The position numbers and the translations under genes were made by a program. DNA of 64,000 nt from Pseudomonadota bacterium (GTDB taxonomy: Bacteria; Desulfobacterota; Desulfovibrionia; Desulfovibrionales; Desulfovibrionaceae): NCBI GenBank assembly GCA_018816865.1, contig JAHIUW010000017.1, forward strand, positions 62,001 to 126,000. The letters run 5' to 3'. Positions 42,673 to 51,866 of this stretch are shown piece after piece; position 1 is the first letter of the stretch; each line of letters begins with the position of its first letter. Under the pieces are notes generated by a model. That model did not search any database, had not been told where the DNA came from, and saw only the letters and a program-made list of their open reading frames with translations.

Positions 42673-45600
42673 ATGAAACACAGTGATATCGAGCCCAGAA
42701 TCATCGTCCGGGGCAAGGAATTTTTCCAGAGCATCAGCGGCGAGGCGCCGTCCATCTTCAACAAGGGCTGGTGGACCGGTAAGGTCATGGACTGGTCCAT
42801 GAAGGACGAAGACTTCAAGGTAAAACTCTTCCGCTTTGTGGACGTGCTGCCCACGCTCAGCAGCAATGAATCCCTGGTCCGGCACATCGAGGAATATTTC
42901 GCCTCGGAATCCGGCGATCTGCCCCCGGTGATGAAGGCCGGCCTGAAGAGCGCCGGTCTGGTGGGCAAGCTGGGGGGCAAGATCATGGCCAAGGCCATCT
43001 CCGCCAATATCGAGAAGATGGGCCGCCAGTTCATCGTCGGCCAGCAGTCCAAGGAGGCGGTGAAGAACATCGTCAAGCTCAGAAACGACGGCTTCGCCTT
43101 CACCATCGACGTCTTGGGCGAGGCCACTCTGTCCGAGGCCGAGGCCGAGGAACGCCTGCAGGAACACCTGGAACTGTTGGACGCCCTGCGCGAGGCCCAG
43201 GACAAGTTCAAACCCCTGGCGGGCTCCAAGAACGGCCTGGACTGGGACTGCGAACCCGTGATCAACCTGTCCGTCAAGCCCACCGGCTTCTATTCGCAGA
43301 TGAAGGCCCGCGACATCCAGGGTTCCGTAGAGGCCCTGTTTTCGCGCATCGCCCCGGTCTACCGCAAGGTCATAGACCTGGGCGGGGCCATGTGCATCGA
43401 CATGGAATCCCTGGAGTACCGGGAGATCACCATCGAGCTCTTCAAGAAGCTGCGCTCCCACGACGAATTCCGCCACTATCCGCACCTGGCCATCGTCTTC
43501 CAGGCCTACTTGAGGGGCACCGATGACGATGTGCAGGAGATGATCGCCTGGGCCGAGGGCGAGGCCCTGCCCATGACCATCCGTCTGGTCAAAGGCGCTT
43601 ACTGGGACTTCGAGACCGTACGCGCCAAGCAGAACGGCTGGGAGATCCCCGTCTACACCATCAAGGCCGAATCCGACGCAGCCTTCGAGCGCAACGCGCA
43701 ATACATCCTGGAGCACAGCGCCATCTGCCGTCTGGCCTGCGCCTCGCACAACGTGCGCACCATTGCCGCGGTCATGGAGTTGGCCAAGACCCTGGGCGTA
43801 CCCGACGAACGTTACGAATTCCAGGTGCTCTACGGCATGGCCGAGCCCGTGCGCCTGGGCCTGCAAAAGGTCGCCAAACGCGTGCGCCTCTATTGCCCCT
43901 ATGGCGAACTCATCCCGGGCATGGCCTATCTGGTGCGTCGCCTGCTGGAGAACACGGCCAACGAATCCTTCTTGAAGCAGAGTTTCACGGGCGAGGCCGA
44001 CATCGCGCGCCTCTTGGAGAACCCCGCGGTCACGGCGGAACGCCAGCGCGCGGCCAGACCCCAAAAGCCCGCACCCCAAGGGCTGCCCCCCTTCGAAAAC
44101 GAACGCATGGTGGACTTCACCGAATCCGACGAACGGGCCGCCTTTACCCAGGCCATCGCGCGGGTCCGCGAAGGATTCGGCAAGACCTATCCCCTGTATA
44201 TCGACGGCAAGGACATCACCACCGTCGACACCATGGAATCTTACAATCCGGCAAAAACACGCGAAATCCTGGGCAACGTCTGCCAGGCCGGGACCCTGGA
44301 GATCGAACAGGCCATTGTTGCCGCCAAGAAGGCCCTGCCCGCCTGGCGCGCCACCCCGCCCGAGCAGCGCGCTCAGTACATGATCAAAGCCGCGCAATAC
44401 ATGCGCGACAAGATCTTCGACATGAGCGCCCTGCAGGTTCTGGAGGTGGGCAAGCAGTGGGATCAGGCCTACGCCGACCTGGGCGAGGCCATCGATTTCC
44501 TGGAATACTACGCCCGCGAAATGATCCGCCTGGGCAAACCCCGGCGCATGGGCCACGCCCCCGGCGAGATGAGCCTGTACCAATATCGACCCAAGGGCAT
44601 CGCCGCCGTCATCGCCCCCTGGAACTTCCCCCTGGCCATTTCCTGCGGCATGACAGCCGGGGCGCTGGTGACCGGCAACTGCGTGCTCTTCAAGCCGTCT
44701 GGCCTGTCCTCCATCGTCGGCTACGGCCTGGTCGAAGCCTTCAAGGCCGTGGGCCTGCCCGACGGCGTATTCAACTACACCCCGGGCCGCAGCTCGGTCA
44801 TGGGCGACTTCCTTGTGGAACACAAGGAAGTGAACATGATCGCCTTCACCGGTTCCATGGAAGTGGGGCTGCGGATTATGCACAAGGCCGCCGTTCCCGC
44901 CCCGGGCCAAATCCACTGCAAGAAGGTCATCGCCGAGATGGGCGGCAAGAACGCGCTCATTGTGGACGACGATGCCGAGTTGGACGAGGCCGTGAGCAAC
45001 ACCCTGTACTCGGCCTTCGGCTTCCAGGGTCAGAAATGCTCCGCCTGCTCACGGGTCATCGTGCTCGACGCGGTCTACGACAAGTTCGTCGGACGGCTGG
45101 TGGAGGCCGCGCGCTCCATCAAGCTCGGTAACGCCGAAAATCCGGCCCACAGCATGGGACCGGTCGTGGATCGAAACGCTCAGAAAGCCATCATGGGCTA
45201 CGTGGAGCTGGCCCGGAAGGAGGGCAACGTCCTGCTGGAGCGCCTGCCCGAGGGCCTTGAACTGGACGAGGGCTGCTACGTGCCCCTGACCATCGTGGAC
45301 GGGATCACTCCCGAGCAGCGCATCGCCCAGGAGGAGGTCTTCGGGCCGCTGCTGGCCGTGATGCGCGCCAAGGATTTCGACCAGGCCCTGGAATGGGCCA
45401 ATTCGACCAAGTTCGCCCTCACGGGCGGCCTGTTCAGCCGCAGCCCCAAGCATCTGGAGCGGGCCCGCAGTGAATTCCACGTGGGCAACCTGTACCTGAA
45501 CCGCAACAACACCGGTGCCCTGGTGGAACGCCATCCCTTTGGCGGGTACAACATGTCGGGTATCGGCTCCAAGGCGGGTGGCCCGGACTATCTGCTGCAG

Positions 45601-45681
45601 TTCATGGACCCCTACACCGTGTGCGAGAACACCATGCGCCGCGGCTTCGCCCCCCTGGAAGAGGACGACGACTGGATCTAG
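42673..45681 (+). CDS. putA: bifunctional proline dehydrogenase / P5C dehydrogenase
   Basis: A 1002-residue protein. The N-terminal half is FAD-dependent proline dehydrogenase (NLSVKPTGFYSQ, RLVKGAYWDFE, YCPYGELIPGMAYLVRRLLENT). The C-terminal half is NAD-dependent P5C dehydrogenase, with PWNFPLAI, GSMEVGL, EMGGKNALIV (general base near E755) and the catalytic Cys C789 in GQKCSACSR. It oxidises proline to glutamate in two channelled steps. It lacks the N-terminal ribbon-helix-helix of autoregulating PutA, which fits control by the Lrp protein upstream. GGAG precedes the ATG. A T-tailed terminator follows. Confidence 0.94.
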   Translation: MKHSDIEPRIIVRGKEFFQSISGEAPSIFNKGWWTGKVMDWSMKDEDFKVKLFRFVDVLPTLSSNESLVRHIEEYFASESGDLPPVMKAGLKSAGLVGKLGGKIMAKAISANIEKMGRQFIVGQQSKEAVKNIVKLRNDGFAFTIDVLGEATLSEAEAEERLQEHLELLDALREAQDKFKPLAGSKNGLDWDCEPVINLSVKPTGFYSQMKARDIQGSVEALFSRIAPVYRKVIDLGGAMCIDMESLEYREITIELFKKLRSHDEFRHYPHLAIVFQAYLRGTDDDVQEMIAWAEGEALPMTIRLVKGAYWDFETVRAKQNGWEIPVYTIKAESDAAFERNAQYILEHSAICRLACASHNVRTIAAVMELAKTLGVPDERYEFQVLYGMAEPVRLGLQKVAKRVRLYCPYGELIPGMAYLVRRLLENTANESFLKQSFTGEADIARLLENPAVTAERQRAARPQKPAPQGLPPFENERMVDFTESDERAAFTQAIARVREGFGKTYPLYIDGKDITTVDTMESYNPAKTREILGNVCQAGTLEIEQAIVAAKKALPAWRATPPEQRAQYMIKAAQYMRDKIFDMSALQVLEVGKQWDQAYADLGEAIDFLEYYAREMIRLGKPRRMGHAPGEMSLYQYRPKGIAAVIAPWNFPLAISCGMTAGALVTGNCVLFKPSGLSSIVGYGLVEAFKAVGLPDGVFNYTPGRSSVMGDFLVEHKEVNMIAFTGSMEVGLRIMHKAAVPAPGQIHCKKVIAEMGGKNALIVDDDAELDEAVSNTLYSAFGFQGQKCSACSRVIVLDAVYDKFVGRLVEAARSIKLGNAENPAHSMGPVVDRNAQKAIMGYVELARKEGNVLLERLPEGLELDEGCYVPLTIVDGITPEQRIAQEEVFGPLLAVMRAKDFDQALEWANSTKFALTGGLFSRSPKHLERARSEFHVGNLYLNRNNTGALVERHPFGGYNMSGIGSKAGGPDYLLQFMDPYTVCENTMRRGFAPLEEDDDWI

Positions 45682-45748
45682 CCACTCAGCCCTCGCCGCG
45701 CACCGCTCCCCCTGGGAGTCCTTTGCACAGCCCCTTCCCCCAAAAAAC

Positions 45749-45781
45749 AACCCCCTGCCTCGTCACAAGGCAGGGGGTTTT
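45749..45781 (+). terminator. intrinsic terminator of putA
   Basis: The arms 45749-45760 and 45768-45779 (12 bp) pair around a 7-base loop and end in TTTT. It lies 68 bases after the putA stop. Confidence 0.88.
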
Positions 45782-45841
45782 CCGGTATATCGTGTTCAAG
45801 GCTTCGCCATCAGCCAGGGCTTGCGCCTCGGGGTATTACGG

Positions 45842-47503
45842 TCATTTTCCCAGGGTGTTGTAATAGACGTAGTTGCCTTTCTCACAGTTCCAGTTGGTGT
45901 AGACCAGATCCGGATACCGGGTCGTCTGATAAGCGATCTGCACCCTATCGCCCAGTACCAGCGGCGCGTTGAAGGACACGTAGTTGCGCCCAGGGGCAAC
46001 GGTGTAGTCCGCACCGGGGCGCAGGCTCTGATCATTCTTGCTCACCACCTGCACGGTGTCCACAAGCTGGTACGACACATAGACCACATGCATCCCGGTC
46101 TGCCCCGGCAGCCAGTGGTCGTTGATCCAGTCCTGGGTCACCTGGAAGTCCTGAACGGCGATGAACAGATCATGCTTGTTCAGGTCCATGGCGCAGATGT
46201 GCTCAATCACGGACACGGCGTCGGTCTGCCACTGCGGCGTGGCCGAGACCATGGCGTCGTCGCCCGTGTAGACCAGCAGCTTGCCGTCCAAGTCGTTACG
46301 CCCGGGATCGTTCCAGCGGTGGGTCACCAGGTCCAGGTTGCCGTCCAGGTTCAGGTCGGCCAGCAGCACGGCCGAGCCCCAGCCCCCCTGGGCCGACTGC
46401 CAGTCAGGCACGCTGACGCGCGGGGCGTAGCGGATGATGTACGGGTCCAGGAAGCGATACAGGGAGAACCCGCCCCGACCATTGCCGATATAGTTGTTGG
46501 CCGAGGTCGCCAGGGTGGGCACCGAGTCAGGCCGCGCGGCCCAGGCGGGGTGCATGGTCGCCGCGAAGTCGATGCCGTTGCCGTAATAGTTGACGTCCAC
46601 GCCCTGCCAGGAGGGGGAAGTGGCCAGGGTCCCGTCGAGCTGCCCCAGGTAGACCCGGACAGGAGCCGCAGGGATAGCCAGGTCCAGCAGACCGTCCATG
46701 TTCACATCGGCAAACATGCAGGCCATGGCCACATAGGAATCATCGGATCTCCACCAAGGCGTGGTTCCTAACTTCCCGCCCTCATTGCTGTAGACCACCT
46801 GCTGGCAATTGAACGGCGGATCGGGGTTGGCGTTGGCCTTGGTGCGCGAACTTACGCGGGAAGACTGTCCCTGGAACGAGCACTTGGCAAAGCTCTCCTC
46901 ACCCGGGATGGGCTCTCCGCAGGCCACGGCCAGGTCAAGATCGCCGTCGCCATCCGCGTCGCCCAGGTCCAGGCCAAAGGACGGATACCCCGTCACCTGC
47001 CAGGAGGGAGTACTTTCCAGGAAATTGGGAGGGCCTGCGTTCATGTAGACCTTGGCTCCGCCGCCTACGTACTCGCTCTGGTCGCCCAGAAAGACCGAGA
47101 CCGCCACGTCCACGTAGCCGTTGCCGTCGATGTCGCCCACGGCCAGCAGTCCGTTGTGCTGGCGATCGCCCGAGGCCCAGTCCGGGGTGGAGGGAAAGTG
47201 CCCCGTCTGATCGTTATAAAAGACCTGCACACATTGCAGGGCCTTGTCGTTGCCGCTGGAGACGACCATGTCCGGGAAGGCATCACCGTTGATATCCACC
47301 AGGGCCAGTCCCGTGCCGTAATCGCCGCTGGTCTGCGGGTCCCAGGACGGGTTGGTGCTGAAATCAAAAGTCTTGCTGAAGGGCAGATTGTTCCCGAGAT
47401 CGACAACGCCTTCGGTGGCGGTGGGCTGGTTGTCGCTACAGGCCCCCAGCACCAGGGACAGTGCAACGAGCAAGGCAAAGGCAGTCAAACGCGGTTGGAT
47501 CAT
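45842..47503 (-). CDS. FG-GAP/VCBS-repeat lipoprotein
   Basis: A protein of 553 residues with a lipoprotein signal (VLGAC, lipidated C22). The mature protein carries several FG-GAP/VCBS-type repeats with calcium-loop motifs: DINGDAFPDM, DIDGNGYVDV, DADGDGDLDLA, DVNMDGLLDLA and DLNLDGNLDLV. These fold as blades of a beta-propeller like that of integrin alpha chains. It should be a cell-surface or periplasmic lipoprotein, perhaps for binding. GAGGAG precedes the ATG at 47503. No partner gene is evident. Confidence 0.85.
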   Translation of the reverse strand: MIQPRLTAFALLVALSLVLGACSDNQPTATEGVVDLGNNLPFSKTFDFSTNPSWDPQTSGDYGTGLALVDINGDAFPDMVVSSGNDKALQCVQVFYNDQTGHFPSTPDWASGDRQHNGLLAVGDIDGNGYVDVAVSVFLGDQSEYVGGGAKVYMNAGPPNFLESTPSWQVTGYPSFGLDLGDADGDGDLDLAVACGEPIPGEESFAKCSFQGQSSRVSSRTKANANPDPPFNCQQVVYSNEGGKLGTTPWWRSDDSYVAMACMFADVNMDGLLDLAIPAAPVRVYLGQLDGTLATSPSWQGVDVNYYGNGIDFAATMHPAWAARPDSVPTLATSANNYIGNGRGGFSLYRFLDPYIIRYAPRVSVPDWQSAQGGWGSAVLLADLNLDGNLDLVTHRWNDPGRNDLDGKLLVYTGDDAMVSATPQWQTDAVSVIEHICAMDLNKHDLFIAVQDFQVTQDWINDHWLPGQTGMHVVYVSYQLVDTVQVVSKNDQSLRPGADYTVAPGRNYVSFNAPLVLGDRVQIAYQTTRYPDLVYTNWNCEKGNYVYYNTLGK

Positions 47504-47849
47504 GGTTTTCTCCTCTGGCTTATCGGATGATTCATATTCAGGACCATGTTTCGTTTGCAAAGCCAAGTAAAGAAGAAAATGTTTATCATCAAACATATCA
47601 GGTGGATCGAGACACCAAAGAGTTTACATACCCGTGGTGCTTTTTTCCTGAAATTTCCTGCAATGCACAAGTTCCCACTGTTTCAGGGCCTTGGAACAAG
47701 GCCTGAACACGACCGACGCAGGGGGTGAAGCGTTATAGACGATTCTTAATATTTTCAGACGTTAAGAAATCAGCTCAAACCACCGATCAGGCACGGTGAT
47801 TGCTCATGGCAACCAGACAGGAAACAATTGCCGCGAAGGAGACCACCGC
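47504..47849. other. intergenic region without a gene
   Basis: About 345 bases, AT-rich near the lipoprotein gene. It probably holds the promoters of the lipoprotein and of the small membrane protein. I see no convincing gene or structured element. Confidence 0.4.
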
Positions 47850-48020
47850 TTGCGCCTGACCATCCTCTTCCTGCTGCTGACGCTCCTGGCCGTATACGCC
47901 CTGGACAACATCTCCAACCCCCGGACAGACATCCGGAGCATCCGCTGGCCGGACACGGTCTTTGTCCGCCTGGAAGGCAAATTTTGTCCGCTCTACGTCC
48001 CGGCCAGCCAACGACAATAG
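47850..48020 (+). CDS. 56-residue membrane-anchored small protein
   Basis: A TTG at 47850 with AAGGAG about eight bases upstream begins LRLTILFLLLTLLAVYALDNIS, a single hydrophobic anchor followed by about 35 soluble residues with a lone Cys (KFCPLYVP). A GTG at 47796 in the same frame has no ribosome site and would put polar residues before the anchor. The function is unknown. Confidence 0.45.
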   Translation: MRLTILFLLLTLLAVYALDNISNPRTDIRSIRWPDTVFVRLEGKFCPLYVPASQRQ

Positions 48021-48326
48021 CTGGACGCGAAACGGCGGAGCACGCACACGACGGCATGACTGCCCGCGCGAACGGGCACGTTCAACACCAGGGACGGCCG
48101 AAAGCGGGACCTCTACTGTGGCCAGACCTTCTGCCGTGGGGCTATGGATGCTTGCGGAGCGGATCCTGCCCACCTTTGGTGTCTTGATGTCCGTGGCGGA
48201 ACGCGCCCCTTTTGGTGGGCGAGCTATTTTGCGCGCACCTCGGGGATTTGAACCTGGCTTGCTTCAAAATCCAAGGCCCCCGGTCCATACAGGACCGGGG
48301 GCCTCTTTGAACAATAGCCGCAGGGC
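48021..48326. other. intergenic region with a terminator only
   Basis: Some 300 bases between two convergent genes. Apart from the hairpin at 48274-48304 I see no gene. A tRNA T-arm-like string at 48242-48254 on the minus strand was examined and rejected. Confidence 0.4.
48274..48304 (-). terminator. 13-bp perfect hairpin after the HATPase-GNAT gene
   Basis: The arms 48274-48286 and 48292-48304 pair perfectly. In minus orientation the hairpin is followed by TTGGATTTTG, and it lies 23 bases after the stop codon at 48327. Confidence 0.75.
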
Positions 48327-49802
48327 TTAAGAGCCAGCCCGGGCCGCGCATTCGCGCACATAGGCGATGAGTTCGCTCCCCTGTTCATTGCCCGCCTGCA
48401 ATGCCTCGAAATCCACGTTCACCTTGTTCAGGTATTGCAGGATCAGATAATCCTTACCTCCACCTCCTGGCATCACCCCCGCAAAGAAGAAGCCCATGGC
48501 CTCGAACTGGGGCACGAAGCCCGAGGTCAGCGGATCGGACAGGTTCAGCGACAGAAAGATCACCTCCACCTGCTCCAGGCAGGCCCGATGCAGCCAACGC
48601 CGCACCTCTGCCGCGATCCCCTTGCCATAGCGCTTGACCCGCATGCTGGCCGTGGCCTGCGAATTCATACTGAACTCCACGGACAGGGGCCGCTCGGACA
48701 GCTCAAGCCCCTCGGGAGCGATACTGACGCTCACTTGGCGGTCCTGCCAGCCGTAGATTTTTTCGAGCATCCCCACATGGTCGGAGGGAAAAAACAACGG
48801 CTTGCCAGGCCCGGCATGCATGTAGCGATGGCAGGTGATGAAGCTCTCGCGGCCCAGCAAGTTATCCTTGCCCCCTGACCCGCGAAGCGGAGCGCAGACC
48901 AGGCGCAATGCACAGGGCATCAACCCCAGATCGTGCATGGCCTGTTGAGCATAGGCATGGCTGCACCCTCCCAGGGCAAACAGGCCATGGACCTTGCGTT
49001 GCCTGGCCTCCTCCACCAGCCAGGCCGTGAGGCGCTTCATGCACCCCCGCCTGCGGAACCCAGGCTTCACAAAGGCCAACCCCAGTTCGGGCACCAGCGG
49101 CGACTCGTCATGAAACAACAGCGCGACGTGGCCCATGATCTGGCCATGATCCGTCACCGCCACAAAAGACGCCAACGCATCCCGGTCGTTCATCAGCCGC
49201 AGGAGGGCAGGATCGAAGAGTTGTAGTTTGCTGCAGGTATACCCGGCTGCATAATAGGCCAGCTTAGCCACCTCCGGGGCCTCGTGCGGACGCATCCGTC
49301 GCACTTCGAAATGTAGTTCCTCGGGCAGGGGCGGTGCATCCGCAGCCGCATTCATCTCCTCTTCGGACTCGGGCTCGCACTCAAGGTAGAGCCTTTTGAC
49401 AAGTCTTATCTCCTTGCCCTCTCCCCCCTGGCTGCGGATGCTGACCTCATCCATGGCGCGCCTCAAGATGCGCAGCCCCAGGACCTTGCTCGCGGGGGCC
49501 TGGGGGCCCTCGTTCTCCAGACCCTGCTCCAGGGCCTCGGGATCAAAGGCCAGCCCGCGCTCCCGGAGCAGAAAGATCAGCCCACCACCGGAGGCAGACA
49601 TCTCGATATGAAAGGACTCCCGCCCGCCGCCATCAAAGCCGTGCTCAATGACGTTGCCCACCACCTCCTCCAGAGCCAGACGAATCTCAATCAAGCTCCG
49701 GCCCACCATGCCCATGGCCCTGGAGTAGTCGAAAACGAAGTCCAGGATGGCTTCCAACAAACGTCTGTCTGCGGGGACCGTCAGTTTCACCTCGTTGCTC
49801 AT
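48327..49802 (-). CDS. RsbW-like ATPase fused to a GNAT acetyltransferase
   Basis: A 491-residue fusion. Residues 1-140 look like an anti-sigma/serine kinase ATPase: RLALEEVVGNVIEHGFDGG is the N-box, and LRERGLAFDPEAL with LGLRILRRAMDEV corresponds to the later G-boxes. Residues 165-300 form a GNAT domain, with LGLAFVKPGFRRRGCMKRLTAWLVEEA as the acetyl-CoA loop. The remaining 190 residues have no clear family. The ATPase part could phosphorylate or bind a partner while the GNAT part acylates it, but no STAS-domain or sigma-factor gene lies nearby. AGAGGTGGG precedes the ATG. Confidence 0.75.
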   Translation of the reverse strand: MSNEVKLTVPADRRLLEAILDFVFDYSRAMGMVGRSLIEIRLALEEVVGNVIEHGFDGGGRESFHIEMSASGGGLIFLLRERGLAFDPEALEQGLENEGPQAPASKVLGLRILRRAMDEVSIRSQGGEGKEIRLVKRLYLECEPESEEEMNAAADAPPLPEELHFEVRRMRPHEAPEVAKLAYYAAGYTCSKLQLFDPALLRLMNDRDALASFVAVTDHGQIMGHVALLFHDESPLVPELGLAFVKPGFRRRGCMKRLTAWLVEEARQRKVHGLFALGGCSHAYAQQAMHDLGLMPCALRLVCAPLRGSGGKDNLLGRESFITCHRYMHAGPGKPLFFPSDHVGMLEKIYGWQDRQVSVSIAPEGLELSERPLSVEFSMNSQATASMRVKRYGKGIAAEVRRWLHRACLEQVEVIFLSLNLSDPLTSGFVPQFEAMGFFFAGVMPGGGGKDYLILQYLNKVNVDFEALQAGNEQGSELIAYVRECAARAGS

Positions 49803-49895
49803 TGCCCACCTCTGTGCTCATGGATAGAAATCCAGCATACCCTAGCACGGGCGCGAGGCTATGGAAACCAAGACACAGTCAGGCCCTTGTGCACG

Positions 49896-49928
49896 AAAAA
49901 CCCCCCGCACCTGGACAGGCGCGGGGGG
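49896..49928 (-). terminator. intrinsic terminator of the CoA-disulfide reductase gene
   Basis: On the minus strand GCGCGGGG-type arms 49921-49928 and 49901-49908 pair, and TTTTTCG follows. It lies 22 bases after the stop codon at 49951. Confidence 0.85.
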
Positions 49929-49950
49929 CTGAAGAGCTTCGAACCAGCGG

Positions 49951-51663
49951 CTATTTTTCGTCGATGCCAGGTTTGAGAAGACGTGCGGTGGCAAAACCGC
50001 CCGCGATGTTCTTCAAGTCCGTGAACCCCTTTTCGCGCAGGAACAGCTGACTCTCATAAGAACGCAACCCCGTATTGCAGAACACGTGCAGCCGCCTGTC
50101 GCGGGGCAGTTCCTGCCAACGGGTGGGCAGATCGTCCTGGGGCAGACAAATCCAGCGCTCGCCATAGATGGCCTGCATCTTTCTGGAGACCTTCTCGTCG
50201 CGCACGTCAACGAAGACATTGCTCTCGTCTTTGAGCATCTCCAGGAAAGCCACTGGATCAATGGGCTCGCTGTAGCCGTCCAGGATGTTTTTCAGGGCAT
50301 TGCCCGCGGCATTGACGATGTCCATGGCCGAGGCATAGGGCGGGGCATACCCCACTTCGAGATTGGAGATATCGTCCAGATCCGGCTTGTGGGGCAACAG
50401 CACGGCCACGGCGTCCACCCGGGCCTTGACCGCATCGCCCTGCGGGCCCACGGCCTCGATGCCCAGCACGCGACGGGTCGTGCGGTCCGCGATGAGACTC
50501 ATGAACATCAACTCATTGCCGGGGAAGAAGTGCGCGCGGTCTGCCATGACCACCATGCCTTCCTCGGCGTCGAATCCTGCGTCGCGGGCCTGTTTCAGGG
50601 TCAGGCCGGCCTTGGCCACGCCCAGCTCAAAGGCCTTCAGGCAGAACGTGCCCACCGCACCCTCGAAGCGTTCGTTGCCTCCGGCCACGTTGGTGCCGAT
50701 GACCCGCCCCTGGCGATTGGCCAGCGAGCCCAGGGGCAGATAGGTGCTGCCACCGGTGATCAGGTTGCGGACCTCGCAGCAGTCGCCACCGGCGTAGATA
50801 TGGGGGTCGGAGGTGCGCATCCGCGCATCCACCAGCAGGCCCCCGAATGGGCCCACGGCCAGTCCGGCCTCCCGGGCAAGCTGCGTACTGGGGCGCGCGC
50901 CCACACCAAAAATCACCAGCTGGCAGGGAATATCCCCCTTGTCGGTCTTGACCCCGGTCACACGACCATCCCCATCTCCACTGATCTCCAGCAGACGGGT
51001 GGAGGCCATGACCTGCACATCATTCTCGCGCAGATGGTTCTCCACGATCCGCGCCAAACCGGGGCCGAAGGCCTGGGGCAGGACATGCTCGCACATCTCG
51101 ACCACGGTGGTCTTGATGCCCCACAGGGCGGTCAGGGCCTCAGCCATCTCCAGACCGATGGCGCCACCGCCCACCACCACGGCGCTATCGATCTCGCCAG
51201 CCGTGATCTTGTCTTTGAGCAGCGTGGCCTTATGCAGGTTGGAGACCGTGAACACCCCTTTCAGGTCATGGCCCGCCACCGGCGGCACAAACGGAGTGGC
51301 CCCGGTGGCGAAGACCAGGGTGTCGTACTCCAGGTCGCGCTCCTGACCGCTCTCCAGGTCCTTGATGCGCACGGTCTTGGCCTTGCGGTCAATGGACTGG
51401 GCCTCGGTGCGGGTCAACACGGTGACCCGCTTGTAAAGCCGGAAGAATTCGGCATCACGCACGGCATGATACACGGTGGAGCAGAGTTCCTTGGCGTCGG
51501 CGATATCACCGCTGACGTAGTAGGGGATGCCACAGCCGCCGTAGGAGATGATGGAATCGCGGTCCACGACGGTGATTTCAGCTTCCGGATCAAGGCGACG
51601 GGCACGGCAGGCCACTTTCGGTCCCAGGGCCACGGCCCCGATAATCACTATTTTCCTGGGCAT
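49951..51663 (-). CDS. CoA-disulfide/persulfide reductase with C-terminal rhodanese domain
   Basis: A 570-residue flavoprotein of the CoADR-rhodanese type. The N-terminal FAD site reads IVIIGAVALGPK, the redox Cys is C44 in SYGGCGIPYYVSGDI, and AVVVGGGAIGLEMAEAL binds NAD(P)H. YAGGDCCEV closes the FAD domain. The last 120 residues are a rhodanese domain with the active Cys in HVFCNTGLRSY. Related enzymes reduce CoA disulfide, CoA persulfide or polysulfide with NADH. In a sulfate reducer, persulfide or oxygen-stress chemistry is plausible. AAGGAG precedes the ATG. It is followed by its own terminator. Confidence 0.9.
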   Translation of the reverse strand: MPRKIVIIGAVALGPKVACRARRLDPEAEITVVDRDSIISYGGCGIPYYVSGDIADAKELCSTVYHAVRDAEFFRLYKRVTVLTRTEAQSIDRKAKTVRIKDLESGQERDLEYDTLVFATGATPFVPPVAGHDLKGVFTVSNLHKATLLKDKITAGEIDSAVVVGGGAIGLEMAEALTALWGIKTTVVEMCEHVLPQAFGPGLARIVENHLRENDVQVMASTRLLEISGDGDGRVTGVKTDKGDIPCQLVIFGVGARPSTQLAREAGLAVGPFGGLLVDARMRTSDPHIYAGGDCCEVRNLITGGSTYLPLGSLANRQGRVIGTNVAGGNERFEGAVGTFCLKAFELGVAKAGLTLKQARDAGFDAEEGMVVMADRAHFFPGNELMFMSLIADRTTRRVLGIEAVGPQGDAVKARVDAVAVLLPHKPDLDDISNLEVGYAPPYASAMDIVNAAGNALKNILDGYSEPIDPVAFLEMLKDESNVFVDVRDEKVSRKMQAIYGERWICLPQDDLPTRWQELPRDRRLHVFCNTGLRSYESQLFLREKGFTDLKNIAGGFATARLLKPGIDEK

Positions 51664-51866
51664 GTAGCGTTTCTCCTTGCGGTATCGTTTGGTCGCGGGC
51701 TCGCCGAGGGTGGATGGGATGTCCGGCGTGGGCGCGACCCATGAGGTTGCTCAAAAGAAGGGTCTGTAGCGCGAGTGATTGTTTTTTCAAATACGCATAA
51801 ACCCGAGTTTTCCACTGTGAAAAAAGTCCGTCAAAAATGGTTGTCCTGAAGAATCCAGCCCCCACG

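Noticed and set aside
42646-44916. A 756-codon minus-strand reading frame
   Set aside because: It is antisense to the proline dehydrogenase gene, has no start-site support and shows no recognisable domain.
48242-48254. A minus-strand string resembling a tRNA T-loop (GGTTCAAATCCCC)
   Set aside because: The flanking bases do not form a T stem, no acceptor stem, anticodon arm or CCA end can be drawn, and no integrase or direct repeat is nearby. It is probably chance.
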